The position numbers were made by a program, and so were the translations under genes. The notes beneath the pieces were generated by a model. It had not been told where the DNA came from. It saw nothing but the letters and a program-made list of their open reading frames with translations, and did not search any database. Source: Caulobacteraceae bacterium (lineage in GTDB: Bacteria; Pseudomonadota; Alphaproteobacteria; Caulobacterales; Caulobacteraceae). From it: a DNA stretch of 64,000 bases. Positions 10,358 through 20,233 of this stretch are shown piece after piece (within the stretch, counting starts at the first letter, position 1; every line of letters starts with the position of its first letter). The stretch spans positions 1 through 64,000 of the forward strand of contig JAIYCQ010000043.1 of the NCBI GenBank assembly GCA_027487945.1. Direction: 5' to 3'.

Positions 10358-10549
10358 ATGAAGATTGATGACGTTCGGGGCATGACGCCCGACCAGCTCG
10401 CCGAAGCCCTGCTGAACCTGAAGAAAGAGCAGTTCAACCTGCGCTTCCAGGCCGCCACGGGCCAGGTGGAGAAGACCCACCGCGTGAACGAGATCCGCAA
10501 GGACATCGCGCGGATCAAGACCGTGCTGCGCGCCAAGAAAGCCGCGTAG
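10358..10549 (+). CDS. rpmC: 50S ribosomal protein L29
   Basis: [42 protein letters not shown]. Confidence 0.97.
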   Translation: MKIDDVRGMTPDQLAEALLNLKKEQFNLRFQAATGQVEKTHRVNEIRKDIARIKTVLRAKKAA

Positions 10550-10560
10550 AGGAGAACGAT

Positions 10561-10800
10561 ATGCCGAAACGTATTCTCGAAGGCGTTGTCGTCTCCGACA
10601 AGGGCGACAAGACGGTGATTGTGAAGGTCGAACGGACCTTCCTGCACCCGCTGCTGAAGAAGACCGTCCGCCGGTCGAAGAAGTATCACGCTCACGACGA
10701 GTCCAACGCCTACCAGGCCGGTGACATCGCCAAGATCGTCGAGTGCGCGCCGAAGTCCAAGCTGAAGACCTGGGAAGTCCTTCCCAAGGCCTCGGCCTAA
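10561..10800 (+). CDS. rpsQ: 30S ribosomal protein S17
   Basis: [43 protein letters not shown]. Confidence 0.97.
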   Translation: MPKRILEGVVVSDKGDKTVIVKVERTFLHPLLKKTVRRSKKYHAHDESNAYQAGDIAKIVECAPKSKLKTWEVLPKASA

Positions 10801-10821
10801 AAGAGTCTGGAAGGTTAAGCC

Positions 10822-11190
10822 ATGATCCAGATGCAAACTAACCTGGAAGTCGCCGATAATTCGGGCGCTCGCCGGGTCATGTGCATCAAGGTGCTGGGCG
10901 GCGCCAAGCGTCGCTACGCCCACGTCGGGGACAAGATCGTCGTCTCCGTCAAAGAAGCCATTCCGCGCGGCCGCGTGAAGAAGGGTGACGTGCTCCAGGC
11001 CATCGTGGTCCGCACGTCCTCGGCCATCAAGCGCAAGGACGGTTCGGTCATCCGGTTCGACAAGAACGCGGCGGTGATCGTCAACAAGTCGAGCGAGCCG
11101 ATCGGCACGCGGATCTTCGGCCCGGTTCCCCGCGAACTGCGCGCCAAGAACCACATGAAGATCATCTCCCTCGCGCCGGAGGTGCTGTAA
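10822..11190 (+). CDS. rplN: 50S ribosomal protein L14
   Basis: [33 protein letters not shown]. Confidence 0.98.
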   Translation: MIQMQTNLEVADNSGARRVMCIKVLGGAKRRYAHVGDKIVVSVKEAIPRGRVKKGDVLQAIVVRTSSAIKRKDGSVIRFDKNAAVIVNKSSEPIGTRIFGPVPRELRAKNHMKIISLAPEVL

Positions 11191-11504
11191 TGGCTGCCAA
11201 GATCAAGAAGGGTGACCGCGTCGTCATCCTGACCGGCAAGGACAAGGGCAAGACCGGCGACGTCTCGCGCGTGCTTCCGAAGGAAGAGCGCGTCGTGGTC
11301 TCCGGCCTGAACATGGTCCAGCGCCACACCAAGCCGACCCAGGCCGATCCGCAGGGCGGCATCAAGCACAAGGAAGCCCCGCTTCACGTCTCGAACGTGG
11401 CGCTGGTCGACTCCAAGGGCAAACCGACCCGCGTCGGCTTCCGCATGGAAGGCGAGAAGAAGGTCCGTTTCGCCAAGACCACGGGTGAGGTCATCAATGG
11501 CTGA
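11190..11504 (+). CDS. rplX: 50S ribosomal protein L24
   Basis: [38 protein letters not shown]. Confidence 0.97.
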   Translation: MAAKIKKGDRVVILTGKDKGKTGDVSRVLPKEERVVVSGLNMVQRHTKPTQADPQGGIKHKEAPLHVSNVALVDSKGKPTRVGFRMEGEKKVRFAKTTGEVING

Positions 11505-12057
11505 GCAAGCGTACGAGCCCCGGCTCAAGACCGTTTATCGCGAGCGCATCCGCGCCGCGATGAAGGAGAAGTTCGGGTACACCAACGAGATGCAGGTCCC
11601 CAAGCTGGACAAGATCGTCCTGAACATGGGCATCGGCGAGGCCGTGGCGGACTCCAAGAAGGCCGTCGCCGCGATGAAGGACCTGGGCGCGATCGCCGGC
11701 CAGAAGCCGATCGCGACCAAGGCCCGCAACTCGGTCGCCCAGTTCAAGATCCGTGAAGGCATGACCATCGGCGCCAAGGTCACCCTGCGCGCCGACCGGA
11801 TGTATGAATTCCTGGACCGCCTGATCACGATCGCGCTTCCGCGCGTGAAGGATTTCCGCGGCCTGAACGGCAACAGCTTCGACGGCCGTGGCAACTACGC
11901 CATGGGCCTGAAGGAACACATCGTGTTCCCGGAGATCAACTATGACCAGATCGATCAGGTCTGGGGCATGGATATCGTTGTCGCCACCACTGCGAAGACC
12001 GATGATGAAGCGCGCGCGCTTCTCAAGGAATTCCAGTTCCCGTTCAACAACGTCTAG
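11497..12057 (+). CDS. rplE: 50S ribosomal protein L5
   Basis: [22 protein letters not shown]...; start [11 protein letters not shown] overlaps the rplX stop. Confidence 0.97.
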   Translation: MAEQAYEPRLKTVYRERIRAAMKEKFGYTNEMQVPKLDKIVLNMGIGEAVADSKKAVAAMKDLGAIAGQKPIATKARNSVAQFKIREGMTIGAKVTLRADRMYEFLDRLITIALPRVKDFRGLNGNSFDGRGNYAMGLKEHIVFPEINYDQIDQVWGMDIVVATTAKTDDEARALLKEFQFPFNNV

Positions 12058-12077
12058 AGCGGGAAGAGGACACACAC

Positions 12078-12383
12078 ATGGCCAAGAAAAGCGCCGTCAA
12101 CCGCAACGAGATGGTCAAGAAGCTCGTCAAGCAACTCGCCAGCAAGCGCGCCGCGCTCAAGGCGACTGCCAACAACGAGGCTCTTCCGCTCGAAGAACGT
12201 TTTGAAGCCCGGCTGAAGCTCGCGAAGCTGCCGCGCAACTCCGCCGCCAACCGCATCCGTAACCGGTGCGAGGTGACGGGTCGCCCGCGCGCCTACTATC
12301 GCAAGCTGAAGATGAGCCGGATCGCCCTGCGCGAACTTGGCTCGGCTGGGTTGATCCCCGGCCTCGTCAAGTCGAGCTGGTAA
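12078..12383 (+). CDS. rpsN: 30S ribosomal protein S14
   Basis: [43 protein letters not shown]. Confidence 0.97.
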   Translation: MAKKSAVNRNEMVKKLVKQLASKRAALKATANNEALPLEERFEARLKLAKLPRNSAANRIRNRCEVTGRPRAYYRKLKMSRIALRELGSAGLIPGLVKSSW

Positions 12384-12394
12384 GGGAGGGTCAG

Positions 12395-12790
12395 ATGGTC
12401 AACGACCCCATTGGCGATATGATCGCCCGCATCAAGAACGCCGCCATGCGCAAGCGGGCGAAGGTTTCCACGCCGGCCTCGAAGATGCGTGCGCGCGTCC
12501 TCGATGTCCTCGCGACGGAAGGCTACATCCGCGGCTACTCGCTGGTCGAGAAGCCCGGCGCGTTCCCTGAATTCGAGATCGAGCTCAAGTACTTCGACAA
12601 CGAGCCCGTGATCGCCGAGATCCGCCGCGTCTCCAAGCCGGGACGTCGCGTCTACTCGTCGATCAAGGACCTCAAGCCGGTGAAGAACGGCCTGGGCATC
12701 TCGATCCTGTCGACGCCCCAAGGCGTGATGTCGGACAACGCCGCCCGCGACGCCAATGTCGGCGGCGAAGTCCTCTGCCGGGTGTACTGA
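12395..12790 (+). CDS. rpsH: 30S ribosomal protein S8
   Basis: [24 protein letters not shown]...GEVLCRVY. Confidence 0.97.
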   Translation: MVNDPIGDMIARIKNAAMRKRAKVSTPASKMRARVLDVLATEGYIRGYSLVEKPGAFPEFEIELKYFDNEPVIAEIRRVSKPGRRVYSSIKDLKPVKNGLGISILSTPQGVMSDNAARDANVGGEVLCRVY

Positions 12791-12791
12791 T

Positions 12792-13325
12792 ATGAGCCGT
12801 ATCGGAAAGAGAATCGTGGCGATCCCCTCCGGGGTGACCGTCAACATCGACGGTCAGACGGTCGCGGTGAAGGGTCCCAAGGGGGCGCTCTCCTGGACGG
12901 TCTCGGACGAGATCGAGATCAAGCTGGAAGGCGCCGAGCTGACGCTCGCGCCGCGCAACGACACCAGCCGCGCTCGCGGCATGTGGGGCCTGTCGCGCAC
13001 TCTGGTGAACAACATGGTGGTCGGCGTCAGCCAGGGCTACGAAGAAACCCTCGAACTGGTCGGCGTTGGTTACCGCGCCGCCCTCAAGGGTTCGGCCCTG
13101 TCGATGCAGCTCGGCTTCAGCCACGAAGTGGATTTCCCGGCGCCGTCGGGCATCACCTTCGCCGTGCCGAAGCAGACCGAGATCAAGATCGCCGGCATCG
13201 ACAAGCAACTGGTCGGTGAAACCGCGGCCAAGATCCGCCGTATCCGTCCGCCCGAGCCCTACAAGGGCAAGGGCGTCCGCTACGCCGGCGAGAAGGTTCG
13301 CCGCAAGGAAGGCAAGAAGAAGTAG
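12792..13325 (+). CDS. rplF: 50S ribosomal protein L6
   Basis: [31 protein letters not shown]...[15 protein letters not shown]. Confidence 0.97.
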   Translation: MSRIGKRIVAIPSGVTVNIDGQTVAVKGPKGALSWTVSDEIEIKLEGAELTLAPRNDTSRARGMWGLSRTLVNNMVVGVSQGYEETLELVGVGYRAALKGSALSMQLGFSHEVDFPAPSGITFAVPKQTEIKIAGIDKQLVGETAAKIRRIRPPEPYKGKGVRYAGEKVRRKEGKKK

Positions 13326-13327
13326 TC

Positions 13328-13684
13328 ATGGCGCTTTCTCCTCGCGAATCCCACGTGCGTCGCGCTCAGCGTACGCGCACCCGCCTCAAGGCGCTGTCGA
13401 ACGGTCGTCCGCGCCTGTCGGTCTTCCGCTCGAGCAAGAACATCTACGCCCAGGTCATCGACGACGAACGCGGCGTGACCCTGGCCTCGGCCTCCTCGCT
13501 GGAAAGCGAGAAGGTCAGCAAGGGCACGGACAAGGACGCCGCGGCCCTGGTCGGCAAGCTCGTCGCCGAACGCGCTATCGAGAAGGGCGTCAAGGACGTC
13601 GTCTTCGATCGTGGCGGCTACATCTATCATGGTCGGGTGAAGGCGCTGGCGGATGCCGCGCGTGAAGCCGGTCTGAACTTCTAA
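13328..13684 (+). CDS. rplR: 50S ribosomal protein L18
   Basis: [30 protein letters not shown]...[24 protein letters not shown]. Confidence 0.97.
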   Translation: MALSPRESHVRRAQRTRTRLKALSNGRPRLSVFRSSKNIYAQVIDDERGVTLASASSLESEKVSKGTDKDAAALVGKLVAERAIEKGVKDVVFDRGGYIYHGRVKALADAAREAGLNF

Positions 13685-13695
13685 GGAGCGCCCAG

Positions 13696-14301
13696 ATGGC
13701 TCGTGAACCCCGTGGCGGTGGTGGCGGCGATCGCCGTGATCGCCGTGACCGCAACGCTCCCCAGGCCGATGGTCCCGACAGCGATATCGTCGAGAAGCTC
13801 GTCCACATCAACCGCGTCGCCGCCACCGTGAAGGGTGGTCGTCGCTTCAGCTTCGCCGCTCTCATGGTCGTCGGCGACCAGAAGGGCCGCGTCGGCTTCG
13901 GTCATGGCAAGGCGCGTGAAGTGCCGGAAGCCATCCGCAAGGCGACCGAAGAAGCCAAGAAGTCGATGATCCGCGTTCCGCTGCGCGAGTCCCGCACGCT
14001 GCACCACGACGGCAACGGCCGTTGGGGCGCCGGCAAGGTGATGGTCCGCGCGGCGCCTCCGGGCACCGGCGTCATCGCCGGCGGTCCGATGCGCGCTGTT
14101 CTGGAAACCCTCGGCGTCCAGGACGTCGTCGGCAAGTCCAGCGGTTCGTCCAACCCCTACAACATGGTCCGCGCGACGTTTGAAGCGCTGAAGACCCAGA
14201 GCTCGCCCCGCCAGATCGCCGCCAAGCGCGGCAAGAAGGTTGGCGATATCATGGGCCGCCGGGCCGACGGCGCCTCCGCGCCGGATGCGATCGAGGGCTA
14301 A
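13696..14301 (+). CDS. rpsE: 30S ribosomal protein S5
   Basis: [45 protein letters not shown]. Confidence 0.97.
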   Translation: MAREPRGGGGGDRRDRRDRNAPQADGPDSDIVEKLVHINRVAATVKGGRRFSFAALMVVGDQKGRVGFGHGKAREVPEAIRKATEEAKKSMIRVPLRESRTLHHDGNGRWGAGKVMVRAAPPGTGVIAGGPMRAVLETLGVQDVVGKSSGSSNPYNMVRATFEALKTQSSPRQIAAKRGKKVGDIMGRRADGASAPDAIEG

Positions 14302-14304
14302 CCC

Positions 14305-14490
14305 ATGGCCGAGAAGAAAACCGTCACCGTCCGCCAGACGGCGAGCCCGATCCGCCGCAAGGCCGACCAGCGCGCCACCCTGCAGGGCCTGGGCCTCAAC
14401 CGCGTGGGTCGCACCCGCGTGCTTGAGGACACCCCCTCCATCCGCGGGATGATCGCCAAGGTCGCCCACATGGTGGAAGTGGTCGACTAA
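14305..14490 (+). CDS. rpmD: 50S ribosomal protein L30
   Basis: [45 protein letters not shown]. Confidence 0.95.
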   Translation: MAEKKTVTVRQTASPIRRKADQRATLQGLGLNRVGRTRVLEDTPSIRGMIAKVAHMVEVVD

Positions 14491-14507
14491 ACACCGTATA
14501 CCGCTCA

Positions 14508-14555
14508 TCCCGGCGTAAGCCGGGACCCAGGTCCAGCCTGAGAAATCAGGCTGGA
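14508..14555. repeat. Two adjacent palindromes (REP-like) within the spc operon intergenic region
   Basis: TCCCGGC-gtaa-GCCGGGA (14508-14525) and TCCAGCCTG-agaaat-CAGGCTGGA (14532-14555). Confidence 0.75.
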
Positions 14556-14673
14556 TTTGAGCGTTCTGAGACCCCGACTGTTTCCGGCCCTCGGCAGGGC
14601 AGGCGGGACGAAACCCTGAAAGCCGAGTCGGGGCCATCTGGCCCCGGCGCCAGATCTCCAAGGAGAGGCAACC

Positions 14674-15159
14674 ATGACGAAACTGAACGAACTCGCCCCG
14701 CGCGAAGGCTCCACCAAGAACCGCATGCGCGTCGGCCGCGGCCCGGGCTCGGGCAAGGGCAAGACCGCCGGTCGCGGTGTGAAGGGCCAGAAGTCCCGCA
14801 CCGGCGTCGCCATCGGCGGCTTCGAGGGCGGCCAGATGCCGCTCCACATGCGCATGCCCAAGCGCGGCTTCAACAATCCGTTCGCCAAGGAATTCGCGGA
14901 AGTGAACTTCTGGCGCATCGAGCAGGCGATCGCCGCCGGCAAGCTCGACGCCACGAAGGCCATCGACGCCGACGTCCTGGTGGCCGCCGGCGTGATCCGT
15001 CGCAAGAAGGACGGCGTCAGCCTGCTGGGCAAGGGTGAACTGACCTCGAAGATCGAGATCACCGTCTACCGCGCCTCGGAAGCCGCCAGAGCGGCCGTCG
15101 AGAAGGCCGGCGGCAAGCTGACCGTGACCCGCCCGGCCAAGGTCGAAGCGGAAGCCTAA
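14674..15159 (+). CDS. rplO: 50S ribosomal protein L15
   Basis: [40 protein letters not shown]. Confidence 0.97.
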   Translation: MTKLNELAPREGSTKNRMRVGRGPGSGKGKTAGRGVKGQKSRTGVAIGGFEGGQMPLHMRMPKRGFNNPFAKEFAEVNFWRIEQAIAAGKLDATKAIDADVLVAAGVIRRKKDGVSLLGKGELTSKIEITVYRASEAARAAVEKAGGKLTVTRPAKVEAEA

Positions 15160-15239
15160 GCGCCAGAAGACGCCGCCGGGTGACAACCCCCGGCGGCGTC
15201 CCTATCTGTGTCGCTCATTGAAGAGTCGCGGGGAAGTCC

Positions 15240-16589
15240 ATGGCCTCGGCCGCCGAGCAGCTAGCCGCCAATCTCAACTTCGGAGCCTTCCAGAGGGCCA
15301 CGGAGCTGCAGAAGCGCATCGGGTTCACCCTGATCGCGCTCGTCATCTATCGTCTCGGAACCTATGTCCCGATCCCGGGCATCGACGCGGTGCAGTTCGC
15401 CGCGCAGTTCCAGCAGAACAGCCAGGGCATCCTGGGCATGTTCAACATGTTCTCGGGCGGCGCCGTCGAGCGGATGGCCATCTTCGCCCTGAACGTGATG
15501 CCCTACATCTCGGCCTCGATCATCGTTCAGCTGCTCCAGACGGTTTATCCGCCCTGGGAGAAGCTGAAGAAGGAAGGCGGGGAGGCGGGCCGCAAGCAGC
15601 TCAACCAGTACACCCGCTACCTGACCGTCGTGCTGGCGCTGTTCCAGTCGTTCGGCACGGCGCTCGGCATGCAGTCGGTGGCGCTGGATCCGGGGCCGTT
15701 CTTCATCGTCTCGACCGTGGTCACCCTCACGGGCGGCACCATGTTCCTGATGTGGCTGGGCGAGCAGATCACCAGCCGCGGCGTCGGCAACGGCATCAGC
15801 CTGCTGATCTTCGCCGGCATCGTCGCGGTGCTGCCGCGCAGCGTCTGGCAGCTGTTCCAGCAGGCCCAGGTCGGCTCGATTTCGCCGCTGGTTCTGTTCG
15901 GCCTGCTCGGCATGGCCATCGCGGTCGTGCTGTTCATCGTCTTCATGGAGCGCTCGCAGCGCCGGCTGCTGATCCAGTATCCCAAGCGTCAGCAGGGCAA
16001 CCGGATGGTCGGCGGCGAGTCCTCGTTCCTGCCGCTGAAGGTCAACACCGCCGGCGTCATCCCGCCGATCTTCGCCTCGTCGCTGCTCCTGCTGCCGACG
16101 ACGGTCATCACCATGATGGCCGGCCAGGCCAATCCGCCCGAGTGGATGCAGACGCTGCAGCCGGTTCTGGCCCAGCTGCAGCACGGCCGCCCGCTGTTCA
16201 TGGGCCTCTATGCCGCGCTGATCATCTTCTTCTGCTTCTTCTACACCTCCATCGTGTTCAATCCCGAGGAGACGGCCGAGAACCTGCGCAAGTACGGCGG
16301 CTTCATGCCCGGCATCCGGCCCGGCAAGCGGACGGCGGAGTACCTCGACTTCGTCCTGACCCGTCTGACCGTGATCGGCGCCGGCTACATCACGCTGGTC
16401 TGCCTGCTGCCCGAGATGATGGTCAGCTTCATGAACGCCCCGGCCACGGCCATGGCGCTCGGCGGCACCTCGATCCTGATCGTGGTTTCGGTGACGATGG
16501 ACACCGTCGCGCAGATCCAGTCCCACCTGCTGGCGCACCAGTACGAGGGCCTGATCAAGAAGTCGAAACTGCGCGGCGGCAAGCGGTAG
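15240..16589 (+). CDS. secY: Preprotein translocase subunit SecY
   Basis: RIGFTLIALVIYRLGTYVPIPGID... multi-TM SecY sequence. Confidence 0.98.
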   Translation: MASAAEQLAANLNFGAFQRATELQKRIGFTLIALVIYRLGTYVPIPGIDAVQFAAQFQQNSQGILGMFNMFSGGAVERMAIFALNVMPYISASIIVQLLQTVYPPWEKLKKEGGEAGRKQLNQYTRYLTVVLALFQSFGTALGMQSVALDPGPFFIVSTVVTLTGGTMFLMWLGEQITSRGVGNGISLLIFAGIVAVLPRSVWQLFQQAQVGSISPLVLFGLLGMAIAVVLFIVFMERSQRRLLIQYPKRQQGNRMVGGESSFLPLKVNTAGVIPPIFASSLLLLPTTVITMMAGQANPPEWMQTLQPVLAQLQHGRPLFMGLYAALIIFFCFFYTSIVFNPEETAENLRKYGGFMPGIRPGKRTAEYLDFVLTRLTVIGAGYITLVCLLPEMMVSFMNAPATAMALGGTSILIVVSVTMDTVAQIQSHLLAHQYEGLIKKSKLRGGKR

Positions 16590-16635
16590 AGTTCAGAGAC
16601 AAGCCCGGCCGCAAGAGCGGGGCGAGGGGAGAGCC

Positions 16636-17208
16636 ATGAACCTGATCCTGTTCGGCCCGCCGGGAAGCGGCAAGGGCACCCAGGCCAAGCGTCTGGTCGA
16701 GACGCGCGGCATGGTCCAGCTCTCGACCGGCGACATGCTTCGCGCGGCCATCGCCTCCGGCTCCGAGCTGGGCGAGCGGGTCAAGGACGTGCTGGCCCGT
16801 GGCGATCTGGTCTCCGACGAGATCGTCATTGCCCTGATCGAGGAACGGCTGCCGGAGACCGAGGCCGCCGGCGGCGCGATCTTCGACGGCTTTCCCCGCA
16901 CCGTGGCCCAGGCCGAGGCGCTCGACGCCATGCTGGCTGGCCGCGGCGCCCGGATCGACACCGTTATCCGCCTGCTCGTCGACGAGCCGGCCCTGCTCGC
17001 CCGGGTGACCGGCCGATTCGAGGAGCAGGGGCGGCCCGACGACAATCCCGAGACGTTCAAGACGCGCCTCGCCGCCTACAACGCCCAGACCGCGCCGCTG
17101 CTGCCCTACTATGAGGGGCAGGGTAAGCTCCGGGCCGTGGATGGCATGGGATCGCCCGATACCGTCTCGCAAGCCATCGAGGCCTCTCTGCAGACAGTGC
17201 AGGCCTAG
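16636..17208 (+). CDS. adk: Adenylate kinase
   Basis: MNLILFGPPGSGKGTQAKRLVETRGMVQLSTGDMLRAAIASGSELG. Confidence 0.97.
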   Translation: MNLILFGPPGSGKGTQAKRLVETRGMVQLSTGDMLRAAIASGSELGERVKDVLARGDLVSDEIVIALIEERLPETEAAGGAIFDGFPRTVAQAEALDAMLAGRGARIDTVIRLLVDEPALLARVTGRFEEQGRPDDNPETFKTRLAAYNAQTAPLLPYYEGQGKLRAVDGMGSPDTVSQAIEASLQTVQA

Positions 17209-17355
17209 GGACTGGCCAGACCCGGCGAGTCCGCCGGACCTGGAACAACAGCCTCGACTCTGAACGACAGGGACACGAACTCCCCGCCGGATCGGCAACG
17301 ACTTCGGCGGTTATCTACGAGAACTGGATTGGTCCGCAAAACGACCGATCCGCCA

Positions 17356-17383
17356 TTGACGGAAGCGCAACGATCCCTATAAC
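17356..17383 (+). promoter_or_regulatory. Putative sigma70-type promoter of rpsM-rpsK-rpoA-rplQ
   Basis: TTGACG-N16-TATAAC in the 300 bp adk-rpsM gap. Confidence 0.6.
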
Positions 17384-17508
17384 GGTGCGCTTCCGCGAAA
17401 GGCGCGACTCCCGCGTCGGCTCTAAGTGAAAGCTATGGGCCGGTGCGCGTGTCGCGTTTGGTTATGCGCATGCGCCCGTGAGGCGCGGCAAGGTTAGAGA
17501 GATAAGAC

Positions 17509-17877
17509 TTGGCCCGTATCGCAGGCGTCAACATCCCGACGAACAAGCGCGTGGTTATCGCGCTTCAGTACATCCACGGCATTGGTCCGAAATCCGCCAA
17601 GGAAATCGTCGCCAAGGTCGGCATTGAAGACGCCCGTCGCGTGAACGCGCTGACGGACGCCGAGGTGCTGCAGATCCGTGAAACGATCGACAAGGACTTC
17701 ACGGTCGAGGGCGACCTGCGTCGTGAGACCTCGGTCAACATCAAGCGTCTGATGGACCTGGCCTGCTACCGCGGCCTGCGTCACCGCAAGGGCCTCCCGG
17801 TCCGTGGTCAGCGCACGCACACGAACGCCCGCACCCGCAAGGGTCCGGCCAAGCCGATCGCCGGCAAGAAGAAGTAA
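17509..17877 (+). CDS. rpsM: 30S ribosomal protein S13 (TTG start)
   Basis: (TTG)[32 protein letters not shown]. Confidence 0.97.
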   Translation: MARIAGVNIPTNKRVVIALQYIHGIGPKSAKEIVAKVGIEDARRVNALTDAEVLQIRETIDKDFTVEGDLRRETSVNIKRLMDLACYRGLRHRKGLPVRGQRTHTNARTRKGPAKPIAGKKK

Positions 17878-17889
17878 GAGAGAGCCTCG

Positions 17890-18279
17890 ATGGCCAAGGA
17901 ACCGGCTCGCGTCAAAAAGCGCGAACGCAAGAACATTACGTCTGGCGTGGCGCACGTGAACGCCTCGTTCAACAACACGATGATCACGATCACCGACGCC
18001 CAGGGCAATACGATCTCCTGGTCGAGCGCCGGCATGATGGGCTTCAAGGGTTCGCGCAAGTCGACCCCTTACGCCGCCCAGATGGCCGCCGAAGACGCCG
18101 GCAAGAAGGCCGCCGAGCACGGTGTGAAGACCCTCGAGGTGAACGTCTCGGGTCCGGGTTCGGGCCGTGAGTCGGCCCTGCGCGCCCTGCAGTCGGTCGG
18201 CATGACGATCACCACCATCCGTGACGTGACCCCCATTCCGCACAACGGCTGCCGGCCCCCCAAGCGCCGGCGCGTCTGA
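17890..18279 (+). CDS. rpsK: 30S ribosomal protein S11
   Basis: [27 protein letters not shown]...[13 protein letters not shown]. Confidence 0.98.
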   Translation: MAKEPARVKKRERKNITSGVAHVNASFNNTMITITDAQGNTISWSSAGMMGFKGSRKSTPYAAQMAAEDAGKKAAEHGVKTLEVNVSGPGSGRESALRALQSVGMTITTIRDVTPIPHNGCRPPKRRRV

Positions 18280-18355
18280 GTACGTCTATTCGACCTTCCC
18301 TTCGCCGGCTGCGCGTTTCGCGGCCGGCGAATCCGCGTTCCAAGGACATCCGCCC

Positions 18356-19372
18356 GTGATCGAAAGAAACTGGAACGAGCTCACCAAACCGGAAAAGCCG
18401 CTGATCGAAGCCGGTGTCGACGCCAGCCGCAAGGCCCGCATCGTCGCCGAGCCTCTGGAGCGCGGTTTCGGTGTGACGCTCGGCAACGCCCTTCGTCGTG
18501 TGCTCCTCTCCTCGCTGCAAGGCGCCGCCGTGACGGCGGTGCAGATTGACGGCGTGGTGCACGAGTTCTCGTCGCTCGAGGGCGTCCGCGAGGACGTCGT
18601 CGACATCGTCCTGAACATCAAGCAGCTGGCCCTGCGCCTGCACTCCGAAGGCCCCAAGCGCATGACCCTGCGCGCCAAGGGCCCCGGCGTGATCACCGCC
18701 AGCCAGATCGACGCCCCGTCGGACATCGAGATCCTCAACGGCGACCACGTGCTCTGCACGCTGGACGACGGCGCGGAAGTCCGCATGGAGTTCACGGTCA
18801 ACAACGGCAAGGGCTACGTCCCGGCCGAGAAGAACCGTCCCGAGGACGCCCCGATCGGCCTGATCGCCGTCGACGCCCTCTACAGCCCGGTCAAGCGCGT
18901 CGCCTACCGCGTCGAGCCGACCCGTCAGGGCCAGTCGCTCGACTACGACAAGCTGGTGCTGGAAATCGAAACCAACGGCGCCGTCGGCCCGGTTGACGCG
19001 GTGGCCTACGCCGCCCGCATCCTCCAGGACCAGCTGCAGATCTTCATCACCTTCGAAGAGCCCAAGGCCAAGTCCGACGGCGAGTCGAAGCCGGAGCTGC
19101 CGTTCAACCCGGCGCTGCTCAAGAAGGTCGACGAGCTGGAGCTGTCGGTCCGCTCGGCCAACTGCCTGAAGAACGACAACATCGTCTATATCGGCGACCT
19201 GATCCAGAAGACCGAGGCGGAGATGCTCCGCACCCCGAACTTCGGTCGCAAGTCGCTGAACGAGATCAAGGAAGTGCTCGCGGGCATGAACCTGCATCTC
19301 GGCATGGACGTGCCGAACTGGCCGCCCGAAAACATCGAAGATCTGGCCAAGAAGTTCGAAGACCAGATCTAG
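18356..19372 (+). CDS. rpoA: DNA-directed RNA polymerase subunit alpha (GTG start)
   Basis: [44 protein letters not shown]. Confidence 0.98.
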   Translation: MIERNWNELTKPEKPLIEAGVDASRKARIVAEPLERGFGVTLGNALRRVLLSSLQGAAVTAVQIDGVVHEFSSLEGVREDVVDIVLNIKQLALRLHSEGPKRMTLRAKGPGVITASQIDAPSDIEILNGDHVLCTLDDGAEVRMEFTVNNGKGYVPAEKNRPEDAPIGLIAVDALYSPVKRVAYRVEPTRQGQSLDYDKLVLEIETNGAVGPVDAVAYAARILQDQLQIFITFEEPKAKSDGESKPELPFNPALLKKVDELELSVRSANCLKNDNIVYIGDLIQKTEAEMLRTPNFGRKSLNEIKEVLAGMNLHLGMDVPNWPPENIEDLAKKFEDQI

Positions 19373-19532
19373 TTCGCTTCCGCGCTGTCTCCGGTCCGGC
19401 CTCTCGCAGGCGGGTCCGGGTCCGCTGACGCCGCATCCGCGGCCGAGGACCCCGGCGCTTCCGTTCTGACCCGGCAGGGAGCTGCGCCGGGATTGGTGAT
19501 GACACTGCGGGCCAAGGCCCAGGAGAGACAAA

Positions 19533-19949
19533 ATGCGTCACGGTAAGGCACACCGTAAACTGGGTCGTACGACCAGCCACCGCATCGCCATGTTCGCGAA
19601 CATGTCGGCGTCGCTGATCAAGCATGAGCAGATCGTCACCACGCTTCCCAAGGCGAAGGAACTGCGTCCCATCGTCGAGAAGCTGATCACGCTGGGCAAG
19701 CGCGGCGACCTGCACGCCCGTCGTCAGGCCATCAGCCAGGTTCGCGACATCGAGCAGGTCGGCAAGCTCTTCGCCGTGCTCGGCCCGCGCTACAAGGACC
19801 GCAACGGCGGCTACATCCGCGTCCTCAAGGCCGGCTTCCGCCACGGCGACAACGCCCCGATGGCCGTCATCGAGTTCGTCGACCGCGACGTCAGCGAAAA
19901 GGGCAAGGACTCCGGTCCGGTCCAGGAAAGCTTCGGCGGCGACGAATAG
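19533..19949 (+). CDS. rplQ: 50S ribosomal protein L17
   Basis: [46 protein letters not shown]. Confidence 0.98.
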   Translation: MRHGKAHRKLGRTTSHRIAMFANMSASLIKHEQIVTTLPKAKELRPIVEKLITLGKRGDLHARRQAISQVRDIEQVGKLFAVLGPRYKDRNGGYIRVLKAGFRHGDNAPMAVIEFVDRDVSEKGKDSGPVQESFGGDE

Positions 19950-19975
19950 TCACTGGCCCAGCGCCAAGACATACG

Positions 19976-20004
19976 AAAGGCCCCGGAGCGATCCGGGGTC
20001 TTTT
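19976..20004 (+). terminator. Rho-independent terminator of the alpha operon
   Basis: ccccgga-GCGA-tccgggg-tctttt. Confidence 0.8.
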
Positions 20005-20233
20005 GCTTTCTGGGCGCGGCGCTCGCGTCGCGTGCTGATGGCGCCCGAGGTCGGCAATGGGCGGGAAGCGCCAGGAGCGGTTATTCCCTCAGTGCCAACA
20101 ACACGACATTCAGTGATGCACTTAGAGGTTGGAACAGCGTCTATTGTTCGGCTTGGTGCATCTGACAGCTCTTGTAGAAGGAGTGGACAGTTCCGTCGCC
20201 AGTCTTCTGCTTGGGTCGGGCGGACTCAAAACC

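Noticed and set aside
15218-16639. 473-aa ORF overlapping secY in another frame
   Set aside because: R/H/P-rich out-of-frame translation; the secY frame is clearly coding.
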